Source: Thermoflexus sp042408815
GTDB lineage: Bacteria; Chloroflexota; Anaerolineae; Thermoflexales; Thermoflexaceae
NCBI RefSeq assembly: GCF_042408815.1
Contig: NZ_JBHOQR010000025.1
Coordinates: 156,949 to 220,948 of the forward strand
Direction: 5' to 3'
Length of the DNA: 64,000 nt
Each line of letters opens with the position of its first letter. Positions within the stretch are counted from its first letter, which is position 1. The translations under genes were made by a program, and so were the position numbers. The notes beneath the pieces are model-generated. The model worked only from the letters and a program-made list of their open reading frames with translations. It ran no database searches and was not told where the DNA came from. This document shows positions 16,993 to 24,486 of this stretch, piece by piece.

Positions 16993-18009
16993 ATGGGGGG
17001 ACAGCCCTTGATGCGAGATCCCATGGCTCTCTTCGAGCGCGCCCGCGCAGGGGATCGCCGGGCGCTGGCGCGATTGCTTTCTATGCTGGAAGAGGAGGGC
17101 GAGGCCGCCGTTCAGATCAGCGCGCGCCTCTTCCCCTTCACGGGCAACGCCTATGTCATTGGGATCACCGGCCCTCCGGGCTCCGGGAAGAGCACGCTGG
17201 TCAACGCTTTAACCCGCGCTTACCGGGAGCGGGGGGAAACGGTGGGGATTGTCGCGGTGGACCCCAGCAGCCCTTTCACAGGCGGAGCCCTGCTGGGGGA
17301 TCGCGTCCGGATGCAGGATGTGGCCGGCGATCCGGGGGTCTTTATCCGCAGCATGGCTACGCGGGGCAGCCTGGGCGGCCTGGCCCGCGCCACTCGGGAG
17401 ATCATCCGGGCACTGGATGCAGTCGGCTTCCAGCGGATCCTGGTGGAGACGGTGGGGGCGGGACAGGTCGAGGTCGATATCGCCCAGGCCGCGGATACGG
17501 TCGTTGTGGTTCAGGCCCCCGGGCTTGGGGACGATATCCAGGCCATCAAGGCGGGGATCCTGGAGATCGCAGACATCCTGGTGGTCAACAAGGCGGATCG
17601 GGAGGGAGCGGCGGCTACCCTGCATATCCTGCGGTCCATGCTCTCCCTGGGCCAGCCCGCGGTGGTTCGCCACCATGGGCAGGCGATGGCCATCCAGCGC
17701 GTGGAGCCGTCTCGGGAAGGATGGACGCCGCCGATCCTTCAGACGGTGGCGACTTCCGGCCGGGGGATCCCGGAGCTGGTGGAGGCCATTGAGCGCCACC
17801 GGGCTTATCTGGAGGAAAGCGGCGAAGGAGAAGCCCGGAGGCGGCGGCGGATCGCGGAGGAGCTGGCCACCCTCGCCCGGGAGCGTTTGTGGGTGCGGGT
17901 GATGCATCAGGTCGGTCGCGCCCGTTTGGACGGCCTGGTGGATCAGCTGCTCCGCCGGGAGATCGATCTGCACACCGCCGTGGAGCGACTGTTGGAGGAT
18001 ATCCGATAG
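16993..18009 (+). CDS. meaB: methylmalonyl-CoA mutase-associated GTPase MeaB
   Basis: A G3E-family GTPase of 338 residues that loads and protects adenosylcobalamin in methylmalonyl-CoA mutase. The Walker A is GITGPPGSGKSTLVNAL near residue 60, followed by VAVDPSSPFTGGALLGDR, characteristic of MeaB/ArgK. Later come RGSLGGLARATRE, the Walker B-like ETVGAGQ and the NKAD specificity motif (VVNKADREGA). The C-terminal helical dimerisation part is present. The start could be the ATG at 16993 or the in-frame ATG at 17011. It is coupled to mcmA2 by a ten-base gap. Confidence 0.94.
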   Translation: MGGQPLMRDPMALFERARAGDRRALARLLSMLEEEGEAAVQISARLFPFTGNAYVIGITGPPGSGKSTLVNALTRAYRERGETVGIVAVDPSSPFTGGALLGDRVRMQDVAGDPGVFIRSMATRGSLGGLARATREIIRALDAVGFQRILVETVGAGQVEVDIAQAADTVVVVQAPGLGDDIQAIKAGILEIADILVVNKADREGAAATLHILRSMLSLGQPAVVRHHGQAMAIQRVEPSREGWTPPILQTVATSGRGIPELVEAIERHRAYLEESGEGEARRRRRIAEELATLARERLWVRVMHQVGRARLDGLVDQLLRREIDLHTAVERLLEDIR

Positions 18010-18026
18010 CCCATCGAAGGAGAACG

Positions 18027-18051
18027 GGGAGCGGGCGGAGAAGCCGCTCCC
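18027..18051 (+). terminator. weak terminator-like hairpin between meaB and plsX
   Basis: GGGAGCGG pairs with CCGCTCCC over a nine-base loop, followed by a T/C-rich run (TTCATCTCTTC) instead of a clean T-tract. It lies in the 86-base gap between meaB and plsX and could attenuate read-through. Confidence 0.35.
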
Positions 18052-18095
18052 TTCATCTCTTCGGGAACATCAGCGGGAGATGGAGCGATGCGCCC

Positions 18096-19163
18096 ATGAC
18101 GGTTCGAGTGGTCTTGGATGCGATGGGAGGCGATCACGCCCCACAGGTCCCGGTAGAGGGGGCGCTATGGGCGCTGCGGGAGATCCCGGAGCTTCACGTG
18201 ATCCTGGTCGGCCAGGAGGAGCGGATCCGCGCTGAGCTGGCCCGCCATTCCCCGAAAGGCCTCTCGTTTTCCATCGTTCATGCCTCCCAGGTGGTGGAGA
18301 TGCATGAGCGCACCATCGCTGTGAAAACCAAACAGGATTCCTCCATGGGGGTGGGCATGCGCCTGGTGCGCTCCGGGGAAGCTGAGGCGTTCGTTTCCAT
18401 GGGGAACACCGGAGCGGTGATGGCGGCGGCCCTGTTCCATCTGGGGCGGATCCCGGGCATCGATCGCCCTGCCCTGGCCACGGTTTACCCCACCGCTCAC
18501 CGGCCGTGTCTTCTCCTCGATATCGGCGCGAACACGGATCCCCAGCCATGGCATCTGTTCCAGTTCGCCATCATGGGCGCCATATATGCGGAGCGAGTGC
18601 TGGGCTGGCCGAATCCGCGGGTGGGGATCCTCTCCAACGGCGAGGAGCCGGGTAAGGGATCCATCCGGGTTCAGGAAGCTTACCGTCTCCTTCAGGAAAG
18701 CGGATTGAATTTTATCGGGAATGTGGAGGGGAAGGATCTATCCCGGGGTCTGGCGGAGGTGGTGGTCACGGACGGCTTCACTGGGAACGTGGTGATCAAG
18801 CATCTCGAGGGCACAGTATCCTTCCTGGCCCGTTTCCTGAAGGCCCAGCTGACTGATGGGGTGCTGGATCGGCTCGGCTTGGCGCTGGCGTTGCCGGGCC
18901 TGATCCTCGCCGCGCCCGGGCTGTTGTGCCTGCTGCCCAGCCTCCGGCGGGTCTTCCAGCGGCTGGATTATCGGGAATATGGAGGCGCGCCGCTGCTGGG
19001 GGTCAACGGCGTGGTGGTGATCGGGCACGGGCGCTCGGATGCGAAGGCCGTGAAGCATGCCATCCACATGGCGGTCCGGGCGGTGAAGGAGGGAATGCTG
19101 GAGCGGATCCGGGAAGGTCTGGAGTCGATCCCCCAGGTGCGCTCCCCCATGGGGTCGGCGTAG
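18096..19163 (+). CDS. plsX: phosphate acyltransferase PlsX
   Basis: Makes acyl-phosphate from acyl-ACP for phosphatidic acid synthesis. The 355-residue protein begins RVVLDAMGGDHAPQVPVEGA, the diagnostic PlsX N-terminus, and continues with VKTKQDSSMGVGMRLV, FVSMGNTGAVMAAAL, LLLDIGANTD and VVTDGFTGNVVIKHLEG. The longer frame to 17889 overlaps meaB, so the ATG at 18096 is chosen. No fabH, fabD or acpP is next to it, unlike the arrangement in many bacteria. The C-terminal GGAPLLGVNGVVVIGHGRSD is normal. Confidence 0.95.
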   Translation: MTVRVVLDAMGGDHAPQVPVEGALWALREIPELHVILVGQEERIRAELARHSPKGLSFSIVHASQVVEMHERTIAVKTKQDSSMGVGMRLVRSGEAEAFVSMGNTGAVMAAALFHLGRIPGIDRPALATVYPTAHRPCLLLDIGANTDPQPWHLFQFAIMGAIYAERVLGWPNPRVGILSNGEEPGKGSIRVQEAYRLLQESGLNFIGNVEGKDLSRGLAEVVVTDGFTGNVVIKHLEGTVSFLARFLKAQLTDGVLDRLGLALALPGLILAAPGLLCLLPSLRRVFQRLDYREYGGAPLLGVNGVVVIGHGRSDAKAVKHAIHMAVRAVKEGMLERIREGLESIPQVRSPMGSA

Positions 19164-19188
19164 AAGGCGCGCGGATTCAGGGACAACG

Positions 19189-19849
19189 TCAATCCTGCTG
19201 AAGCGTTCCCTCCCCCGAGGACCAGCGGGTGATCCGCCAGCGGCCTCCCTGGGCGGCCAGCCGGTAGATCTCCCCCGGATAGGTGACCACTCGGTCGACA
19301 ATCCCGCGCTGGCCCGACGGGCAGACCAGGCCCGCCCGATAGATCCAGGTCTCCTTCGTCCGCACCTCGACGAGATTGGGGCCGAGGGGCGAGGCGGGAA
19401 CGCACCCGCGGATCTCCCACCGGATCTCCTGGATCGTGGCCCGGATCGCCTGGGCGGCTTGTCGCAGGCGGTCAGCCTGCCGTCGGGCCTCCGGCGCGGT
19501 GTCTCCCCATGCTGCAGTGAGCGAGTCGGATGCCCCCCGGCCCAGGATATCCGCTTCCTGCGCGGTGTTCCTGCGCGGTGTTCGCCTGTTCGATCGCCTG
19601 CAGCACGCCGGGGTCGCACCGGAGCGCGGAAAGCGTGGGCGAGGTTGGGATCGGGAAGGGTGACGCGGCCGGTGTAGGCATCGGAGGGGAGGGCTCCGGG
19701 GAGCGCGGAGGGATGGACGATGGGAAGGGCTGCAGGATAGGGGAAGGAATGGGAACCTGCGCCACGCCCAGTGGGGTCGGCGAGGGCCGGAGAGGGGATG
19801 GACCCATCCCATGAGGGATGTGGGAAATCCTGCCCTCTTCCTTCTCCAC
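19189..19849 (-). pseudogene. envelope-type protein gene split by a frameshift
   Basis: Two overlapping minus-strand frames make one protein when joined. The upstream part is a Pro/Ser/Thr-rich linker (PSPTPLGVAQVPIPSP) running into LRCDPGVLQAIEQANTAQE. The downstream part starts at the same AQE and continues ADILGRGASDSLTAAW, a helical stretch (EARRQADRLRQAAQAI) and a C-terminal beta-rich domain of about 80 residues ending SSGEGTLQQD. The junction is a perfect 13-bp tandem duplication; deleting one copy restores the frame. The C-terminal part faintly resembles SnoaL/IMS-like domains, but I do not recognise the family. No convincing signal peptide or start is visible upstream, so the N-terminus is unknown. 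The interval to 20120 holds no other gene that I can support. Confidence 0.6.
19555..19580. repeat. 13-bp perfect tandem duplication causing a frameshift
   Basis: TTCCTGCGCGGTG occurs twice back to back, followed by a third partial unit (TTC). Thirteen is not a multiple of three. Removing one unit joins the N-terminal and C-terminal reading frames of the minus-strand gene exactly at ...NTAQ-EADIL. It is either a real slippage mutation, a phase-variable switch, or an assembly error. Confidence 0.9.
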
Positions 19850-20120
19850 GGCCCTTTCGCCATAGAGTCGACCGGAGGAACTTTCGCCCCGATCCCCGAG
19901 GGTGGTTGCACAGCGCTGTGCGAGTTCGTGGGTCGCCTTTCATCATGCGGACAAACGATCGAAGATGCAAGCGATCCGCATCCGGTGCCCGTCCGCCCCA
20001 AAACATCGCTTTCCGATGGTTGAGGGTCCAGCGAAGCCGCTCGGGGGATGAGCAGAGAGAAGGCCCTCTTCGCAGCGGGGCTGTCGGTTAGCCCATGGTG
20101 GGCGAGAGGAGATCCCCGGT

Positions 20121-20149
20121 TTGGTTTCGCGCCCCGGACCCTTTATAAT
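20121..20149 (+). promoter_or_regulatory. sigma-70-type promoter upstream of clpC
   Basis: TTGGTT at 20121-20126 and a perfect TATAAT at 20144-20149 are separated by exactly 17 bases. Transcription would start near 20157, leaving a leader of about 180 bases before clpC. No CtsR heptad repeat or CIRCE inverted repeat was seen, so heat control by those systems is not supported. Confidence 0.7.
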
Positions 20150-20339
20150 GAGGTGGGACAGTCCAACTCGGCGTAGTCCCGGGGCTCTCATGTGGATGCT
20201 GATCCATAGAGCCGGGATCGTGGGGGGGTGCCTGGCGAGACCCTCTGGATTCTGGGAAAAAGAGGGGGATGGATCCTGTCTCCCCCGGTGTGGGGGCAAC
20301 GGTGCAGATTCTATTCCTTGCTAAGGAAGGCTCTCCACG

Positions 20340-22814
20340 ATGATGCGCTTCGATCATTTCACGGAACGGGCTCAGGATGCGGCGGCGAGGGCCTATGAGA
20401 TCCTCCAGCGCTACGGTCACAACCAGGTGGATACGGAGCATCTCCTGCTGGCCCTCCTGGAACAGCCGGATGGTGTGGTGCCGCAGCTGCTTCAGCGCAT
20501 GGGGATCAGCGTAGACTGGATGCGGGGTCGGCTGGACGAGGTGCTCCGGGCCAGCCCGCGCGCCTCGATTTACGGCTTCGGTGGCACCGGCCAGGTGTTC
20601 ATCACCCCCCGGGTGAAGCGCATCCTGGACCTGGCCAACGAGGAGGCGCGCCGCCTGGGGGATGATTACATCTCCACCGAGCATCTCTTCCTAGCCATTG
20701 CCACCGAGCGGAACACTCCCGCGGCCCGCGTTCTGATGGATGCCGGCGTGACCCGAGATCGGATCTATGAGGCCATCAAGGATCTGCGGGGCGGGGCCCG
20801 GGTGACCGATCCGGGGGCGGAGGGCCGTTACCGGATGCTGGATCGCTATGGGCGGGATCTCACCCGGCTAGCCCGCCAGGGGAAGCTGGATCCGGTGATC
20901 AACCGGGAAGCGGAGATCCTGCGGGTGATCCAGGTGCTGTGCCGGCGAACCAAGAACAACCCAGTGCTGATCGGCGATGCGGGGGTCGGGAAGACGGCCA
21001 TTGTGGAGGGGCTGGCCCAGCGGATCGTCGCCAACGACGTCCCGGAGCTGTTGATGGGCAAACGCATCGTGCAGCTGGACCTGGCGGCCATGGTGGCCGG
21101 GGCGCGGTTCCGGGGTGAGTTCGAAGAGCGCCTGAAGGCGGTGATCGAGGAGGTGCAACGAGCGGAGGGAGAGATCATTCTCTTCATCGATGAGATCCAC
21201 ACGGTGGTGGGCGCGGGGGCGGCCTCCGGAGCTCTGGACGCGGCCTCAATGCTGAAACCGGCCCTGGCCCGGGGGGAGCTGCGTTGCATCGGCGCCACCA
21301 CCCTGGATGAGTATCGCAAATACATTGAGAAGGATCCGGCGCTGGAGCGGCGGTTCGCGCCGATTTTCGTGGAAGAGCCCTCTGTGGAGTCGGCGATCCA
21401 GATGCTTCAGGGGCTGCGAGAGCGGTATGAGGCCCATCATCAAGTCCGCATCAGCGATGAGGCGATTGTCGCCGCTGTCCGTCTTTCCCATCGCTACATC
21501 ACCGATCGCCGGCTTCCGGACAAGGCCATCGATCTGATTGACGAGGCGGCGGCCCGGCTGCGGGTGGCCCTGAACACCCTTCCGCCGGAGCTCAAGGCCA
21601 TCAAGACGGAGATCGAACGCCTGATGCAAGAGGAGGAACATGCCGGGTTGAACCGGGATTACGAACGGGCGGCGCAGATCCGCATGCGCCGCCTGCGCCT
21701 TCAAAAGGAGTTCGAGGCGCGTCGGGCGCAATGGCAGCGGGAGCGCAACCTGGATGAGGTGGTTTCCGAAGAGGATGTGGCCCAGGTGGTGGCGGCCTGG
21801 ACGGGCATCCCGGTGGCCCAGGTGATGGAGACGGAGGCGGAGAAGCTGCTCCATATGGCGGAGCGGCTGCGGGAGCGGGTGGTGGGCCAGGACGAAGCCA
21901 TCGCCGTGGTGGCGGACGCCATCCGTCGGGCCCGGGCGGGCCTGAAGGATCCCCGGCGGCCCATTGGCTCCTTCCTGTTCCTGGGGCCCACCGGCGTGGG
22001 GAAGACCGAGCTGGCGAAGGCGTTGGCGGAATACCTCTTCGGCGACGAGGATGCCCTGGTCCGGCTGGATATGAGCGAATACCGCGAATACCATACCGTT
22101 TCCCGCCTCTTCGGGGCGCCGCCAGGGTATGTGGGCTATGAGGAAGGCGGGCAGCTCACCGAGGCGGTGCGCCGGCGGCCTTACCGGGTGATCCTGTTCG
22201 ATGAGATCGAGAAGGCTCATCCCGATGTGTGGAACGCCCTGCTCCAGATCCTGGACGATGGCCGTCTGACGGATGGTCAGGGCCACACCGTGGATTTCCG
22301 GAATACGATCATTATCATGACCTCCAATGTGGGCACCGAGCATCTCCGCCGCAGCGCCACCATCGGATTCCTTCCGGCGACCTCCGAGCGGGAGCGCATG
22401 GAGGAGCGACAGCGGATCGAACGAGCGCTCCGCGAGACCTTCCGGCCGGAATTCCTGAACCGGATCGACGAAATCGTGATCTTCAACCGGTTGACGCCGG
22501 AGCATGTGATGCAGATCGTGGACATCCAGATGCGTCAGATCCAGACCCGCCTGGCCGAGCATGGGCTGCAGGTGGTCCTCACCGAGGCTGCCCGCCGTTG
22601 GCTGGCCGAAGCGGGCTACGATCCCGCTTTCGGCGCGCGCCCACTCAAGCGAGTGCTCCAGAAACATGTGGAGAGCCCCCTGGCGGTGCGGTTGCTTCGC
22701 GGGGAATTCCGGCCGGGTGACGGGATCGTCGTCGATGTGGGGGAGCAGGGGTTGATCTTCCAGCGGCAACCGGCGGAGGCGCTTCCGCTGGTGGAGCGGG
22801 TGCCGCAGGTGTAG
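20340..22814 (+). CDS. clpC: ATP-dependent Clp protease ATP-binding subunit ClpC
   Basis: An 824-residue class I Clp/Hsp100 unfoldase. The N-terminal double Clp-N repeat (FTERAQDAAARAYEIL, then VKRILDLANEEARRLG) covers residues 1-145. The first AAA module has Walker A GDAGVGKTAIVEGLAQ and Walker B ILFIDEIHT. A UVR-like mid region (RDYERAAQIRMRRLRLQKEF) separates it from the second AAA module with Walker A GPTGVGKTELAKALA and Walker B ILFDEIEKAH. The short UVR-type middle rather than a long ClpB coiled coil, and a GFLP loop near residue 680 in the place of the ClpP-binding loop, favour ClpC over ClpB. Two adjacent ATGs (20340 and 20343) are possible starts. Confidence 0.92.
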   Translation: MMRFDHFTERAQDAAARAYEILQRYGHNQVDTEHLLLALLEQPDGVVPQLLQRMGISVDWMRGRLDEVLRASPRASIYGFGGTGQVFITPRVKRILDLANEEARRLGDDYISTEHLFLAIATERNTPAARVLMDAGVTRDRIYEAIKDLRGGARVTDPGAEGRYRMLDRYGRDLTRLARQGKLDPVINREAEILRVIQVLCRRTKNNPVLIGDAGVGKTAIVEGLAQRIVANDVPELLMGKRIVQLDLAAMVAGARFRGEFEERLKAVIEEVQRAEGEIILFIDEIHTVVGAGAASGALDAASMLKPALARGELRCIGATTLDEYRKYIEKDPALERRFAPIFVEEPSVESAIQMLQGLRERYEAHHQVRISDEAIVAAVRLSHRYITDRRLPDKAIDLIDEAAARLRVALNTLPPELKAIKTEIERLMQEEEHAGLNRDYERAAQIRMRRLRLQKEFEARRAQWQRERNLDEVVSEEDVAQVVAAWTGIPVAQVMETEAEKLLHMAERLRERVVGQDEAIAVVADAIRRARAGLKDPRRPIGSFLFLGPTGVGKTELAKALAEYLFGDEDALVRLDMSEYREYHTVSRLFGAPPGYVGYEEGGQLTEAVRRRPYRVILFDEIEKAHPDVWNALLQILDDGRLTDGQGHTVDFRNTIIIMTSNVGTEHLRRSATIGFLPATSERERMEERQRIERALRETFRPEFLNRIDEIVIFNRLTPEHVMQIVDIQMRQIQTRLAEHGLQVVLTEAARRWLAEAGYDPAFGARPLKRVLQKHVESPLAVRLLRGEFRPGDGIVVDVGEQGLIFQRQPAEALPLVERVPQV

Positions 22815-22863
22815 GAGGCGGAGAGCCACGGATTCGGTTCCCCATCGGATCCGGATGCGATCC

Positions 22864-23340
22864 ATGCCGTTTTTGATCGATGGGCACAATCTGATCGGGG
22901 CGATGCCGGATCTCCGGCTGGAGGATCCGAATGATGAGGCGCGCCTGGTGGAGCGGCTCCAGCGCCTGGCAATGCGGACAGGGCGGCGGATCACGGTGGT
23001 GTTCGATCGGGGCGCTCCGGGCGGCGCTTCCGCCCTCTCTCGGGGCGGGGTGACGGTGCGCTTCGCTTCCTCCGGCGTAACGGCGGATGAGCTCCTGATC
23101 CGGCAGATTCGATCGGAGCGCAACCCCCGGGGGTTGATCGTTGTTTCCTCGGATCGGAGCGTGCAGGAGGCAGCCCGGCGTTACGGCGCGTCCGTCTGGT
23201 CCGCCATAAAGTTCCTGACTTATATGCGGCGCCAGCTGGGGGAAGCCGCCTCGGTGACGGACGCAGAGGAAGAGAAGCCGGGCCAGGTCGATCCGACGGA
23301 GCTGGAATACTGGCTGCGGTTGTTCCAGGGAAAGTGTTAA
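22864..23340 (+). CDS. NYN-domain (YacP-like) putative RNase
   Basis: A 158-residue protein starting MPFLIDGHNLIGAMPDL. The DGHN motif with its acidic residue, TVVFDRG in the middle and the VVSSDRSVQEAARRYG segment are typical of the NYN/YacP (DUF901) PIN-like RNase family, which acts on structured RNA such as rRNA precursors. Acidic residues of the PIN-like active site (D near 6, D near 61, D near 104) are all present. The frame also has an ATG three codons earlier (22855). It follows clpC by about 50 bases and may be co-transcribed. Confidence 0.8.
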   Translation: MPFLIDGHNLIGAMPDLRLEDPNDEARLVERLQRLAMRTGRRITVVFDRGAPGGASALSRGGVTVRFASSGVTADELLIRQIRSERNPRGLIVVSSDRSVQEAARRYGASVWSAIKFLTYMRRQLGEAASVTDAEEEKPGQVDPTELEYWLRLFQGKC

Positions 23341-23465
23341 GCCATGCCGGCGGCCCAGCAGACGGCCTAGGAGGCCGAAGAGGGGAGGAGATGGGGGAGA
23401 TTCTCTCCCTTCCCGGGCCTTGTCCGCGAATTCGGACTTGAAACCATCCCGGTAGGAGGCGCTCG

Positions 23466-23690
23466 ATGTTCGAAGACATCCGCCAGCACCTTTCAGAGGT
23501 TCCGGAGGGGGAGATCATCGAGGAGAGCCAGGAGGAGCGTTCTTCCTCCTCTTTGCTGAATCGCCTTTCCTCCTTTTCCCAGCGACTGACTCCCTCCCAG
23601 CGCCTGGTCCTGCTGGGGCTGCTGTTGATCGATCTGTTCCTGCTGGGGTTCTTCCTCCTCCTTGTTGCCGGAGCCCTTCGCCTGGGATGA
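23466..23690 (+). CDS. small single-pass membrane protein, function unknown
   Basis: A 74-residue protein with an acidic, Ser-rich N-terminus (EGEIIEESQEERSSSS), a short amphipathic segment and a hydrophobic C-terminal helix (LVLLGLLLIDLFLLGFFLLL). This gives a likely tail-anchored or single-pass topology. GGAGG lies before the ATG. No family recognised. It sits between the NYN gene and the promoter of the next gene. The frame is likely real given its good ribosome binding site and clear membrane helix. Confidence 0.6.
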   Translation: MFEDIRQHLSEVPEGEIIEESQEERSSSSLLNRLSSFSQRLTPSQRLVLLGLLLIDLFLLGFFLLLVAGALRLG

Positions 23691-23704
23691 AGCCTGGCCT
23701 CGTT

Positions 23705-23734
23705 TTGCCGGGGGTGGTCCGGGTTTGCTACAAT
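23705..23734 (+). promoter_or_regulatory. promoter for the 23798 gene
   Basis: TTGCCG at 23705-23710 and TACAAT at 23729-23734, spacing 18 bases, about 64 bases before the start codon. Confidence 0.55.
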
Positions 23735-23797
23735 AGAATCAACCTGAGCCTGTGGTACCGGTCCGGGAGCCTCCGTGCGAATGGAGGGAGCGCTGCG

Positions 23798-24109
23798 ATG
23801 GCGGAGATGGTGAAGCTGCTGATGGCCTGGGATATCAAGCCCGGCCACGAGCAGGAATACTTTGAGTTCATCGTCCGGGAGTTCGCGCCGGGGATGATGC
23901 GCCTGGGGATGGAGCCCACAGACGCTTGGTATACGATGTATGGGGAGGGCCCCCAGATCCTCACCGGCGCCATCGCCCAGGATATGGAAACCCTGCAGCG
24001 CATCCTGGCCAGCCCGGAGTGGCAGGAGCTGAAGAAGAAGCTCTTCCGCCACGTCCGCAACTATAAGGAGAAAATCGTCCGGGCGACCGGCCGCTTTCAA
24101 GTCCTCTGA
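23798..24109 (+). CDS. conserved hypothetical protein, dimeric alpha/beta-barrel-like
   Basis: A 103-residue protein (MAEMVKLLMAWDIKPGHEQE...) with an alternating strand/helix pattern and the 'PGHEQEYFEFIVREFAP' opening reminiscent of ferredoxin-like stress-response or NIPSNAP-type domains. I do not recognise a specific family. The start at 23798 is set by GGAGGGAG upstream; the longer frame to 23687 crosses the promoter. It is monocistronic: the valS T-box leader follows. Confidence 0.65.
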   Translation: MAEMVKLLMAWDIKPGHEQEYFEFIVREFAPGMMRLGMEPTDAWYTMYGEGPQILTGAIAQDMETLQRILASPEWQELKKKLFRHVRNYKEKIVRATGRFQVL

Positions 24110-24124
24110 ACGCCGGGATCCAGT

Positions 24125-24456
24125 GGTCTCCGATCGGACTCCTACGCTCAATGAGCGGGGTTCAGCGCGGCCCGGCGCAGGAATCGAGCGGGAGTTTCGG
24201 AAAGGCGGGGAAGGGGAGGAGTAGGCGCAGGCGGCGACGCCAGCGAGGGGGGATCGGTGCAAGCCCCTGTCGTTCGCCGCGCTGAAGGTCGCCCCGGAGC
24301 CGGTCGGGTGAACGCCGGAAGCCCCGGCCTCAGCCCGACCCGGGCGCTGCCCGTTACCGCAGCCCGAGGGCGGGGGGATCGTCCATCCCCCTGAAGCAAG
24401 GTGGTACCGCGGGAGGTCCGCCCCCTCTCGTCCTTGGGACGGGAGGGGGCGTTTTT
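24125..24456 (+). ncRNA. T-box riboswitch (valine) controlling valS
   Basis: A classic T-box leader. The T-box core AAGCAAGGTGGTACCGCG is at 24394-24411, with the UGGU that pairs with the tRNA acceptor end (N = U pairs with discriminator A, as in tRNA-Val). Stem I is supported by a perfect 10-bp helix (TTCAGCGCGG at 24161-24170 with CCGCGCTGAA at 24277-24286), a basal helix (GGTCTCCG 24125-24132 with CGGAGCC 24295-24301), an AGTA-like element near 24219, and the distal-loop signature CAGCGAGGGG and GGATCGGTGCAAGCCCC at 24241-24267. The specifier loop reads GAAGGTCGCC, with GTC (valine) at 24288-24290. A terminator hairpin with a T-tract ends the leader, and valS starts 31 bases later. Uncharged tRNA-Val should stabilise the antiterminator and switch valS on. 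Confidence 0.92.
24420..24456 (+). terminator. T-box terminator hairpin
   Basis: GCCCCCTCTCGTCC pairs with GGACGGGAGGGGGC around a short TTGG loop, with five T residues at 24452-24456. The 5' arm is the sequence that would otherwise pair with the T-box core to form the antiterminator. Confidence 0.9.
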
Positions 24457-24486
24457 ATGCAGCGAGGCACCATGAGGAGGTGGCGG

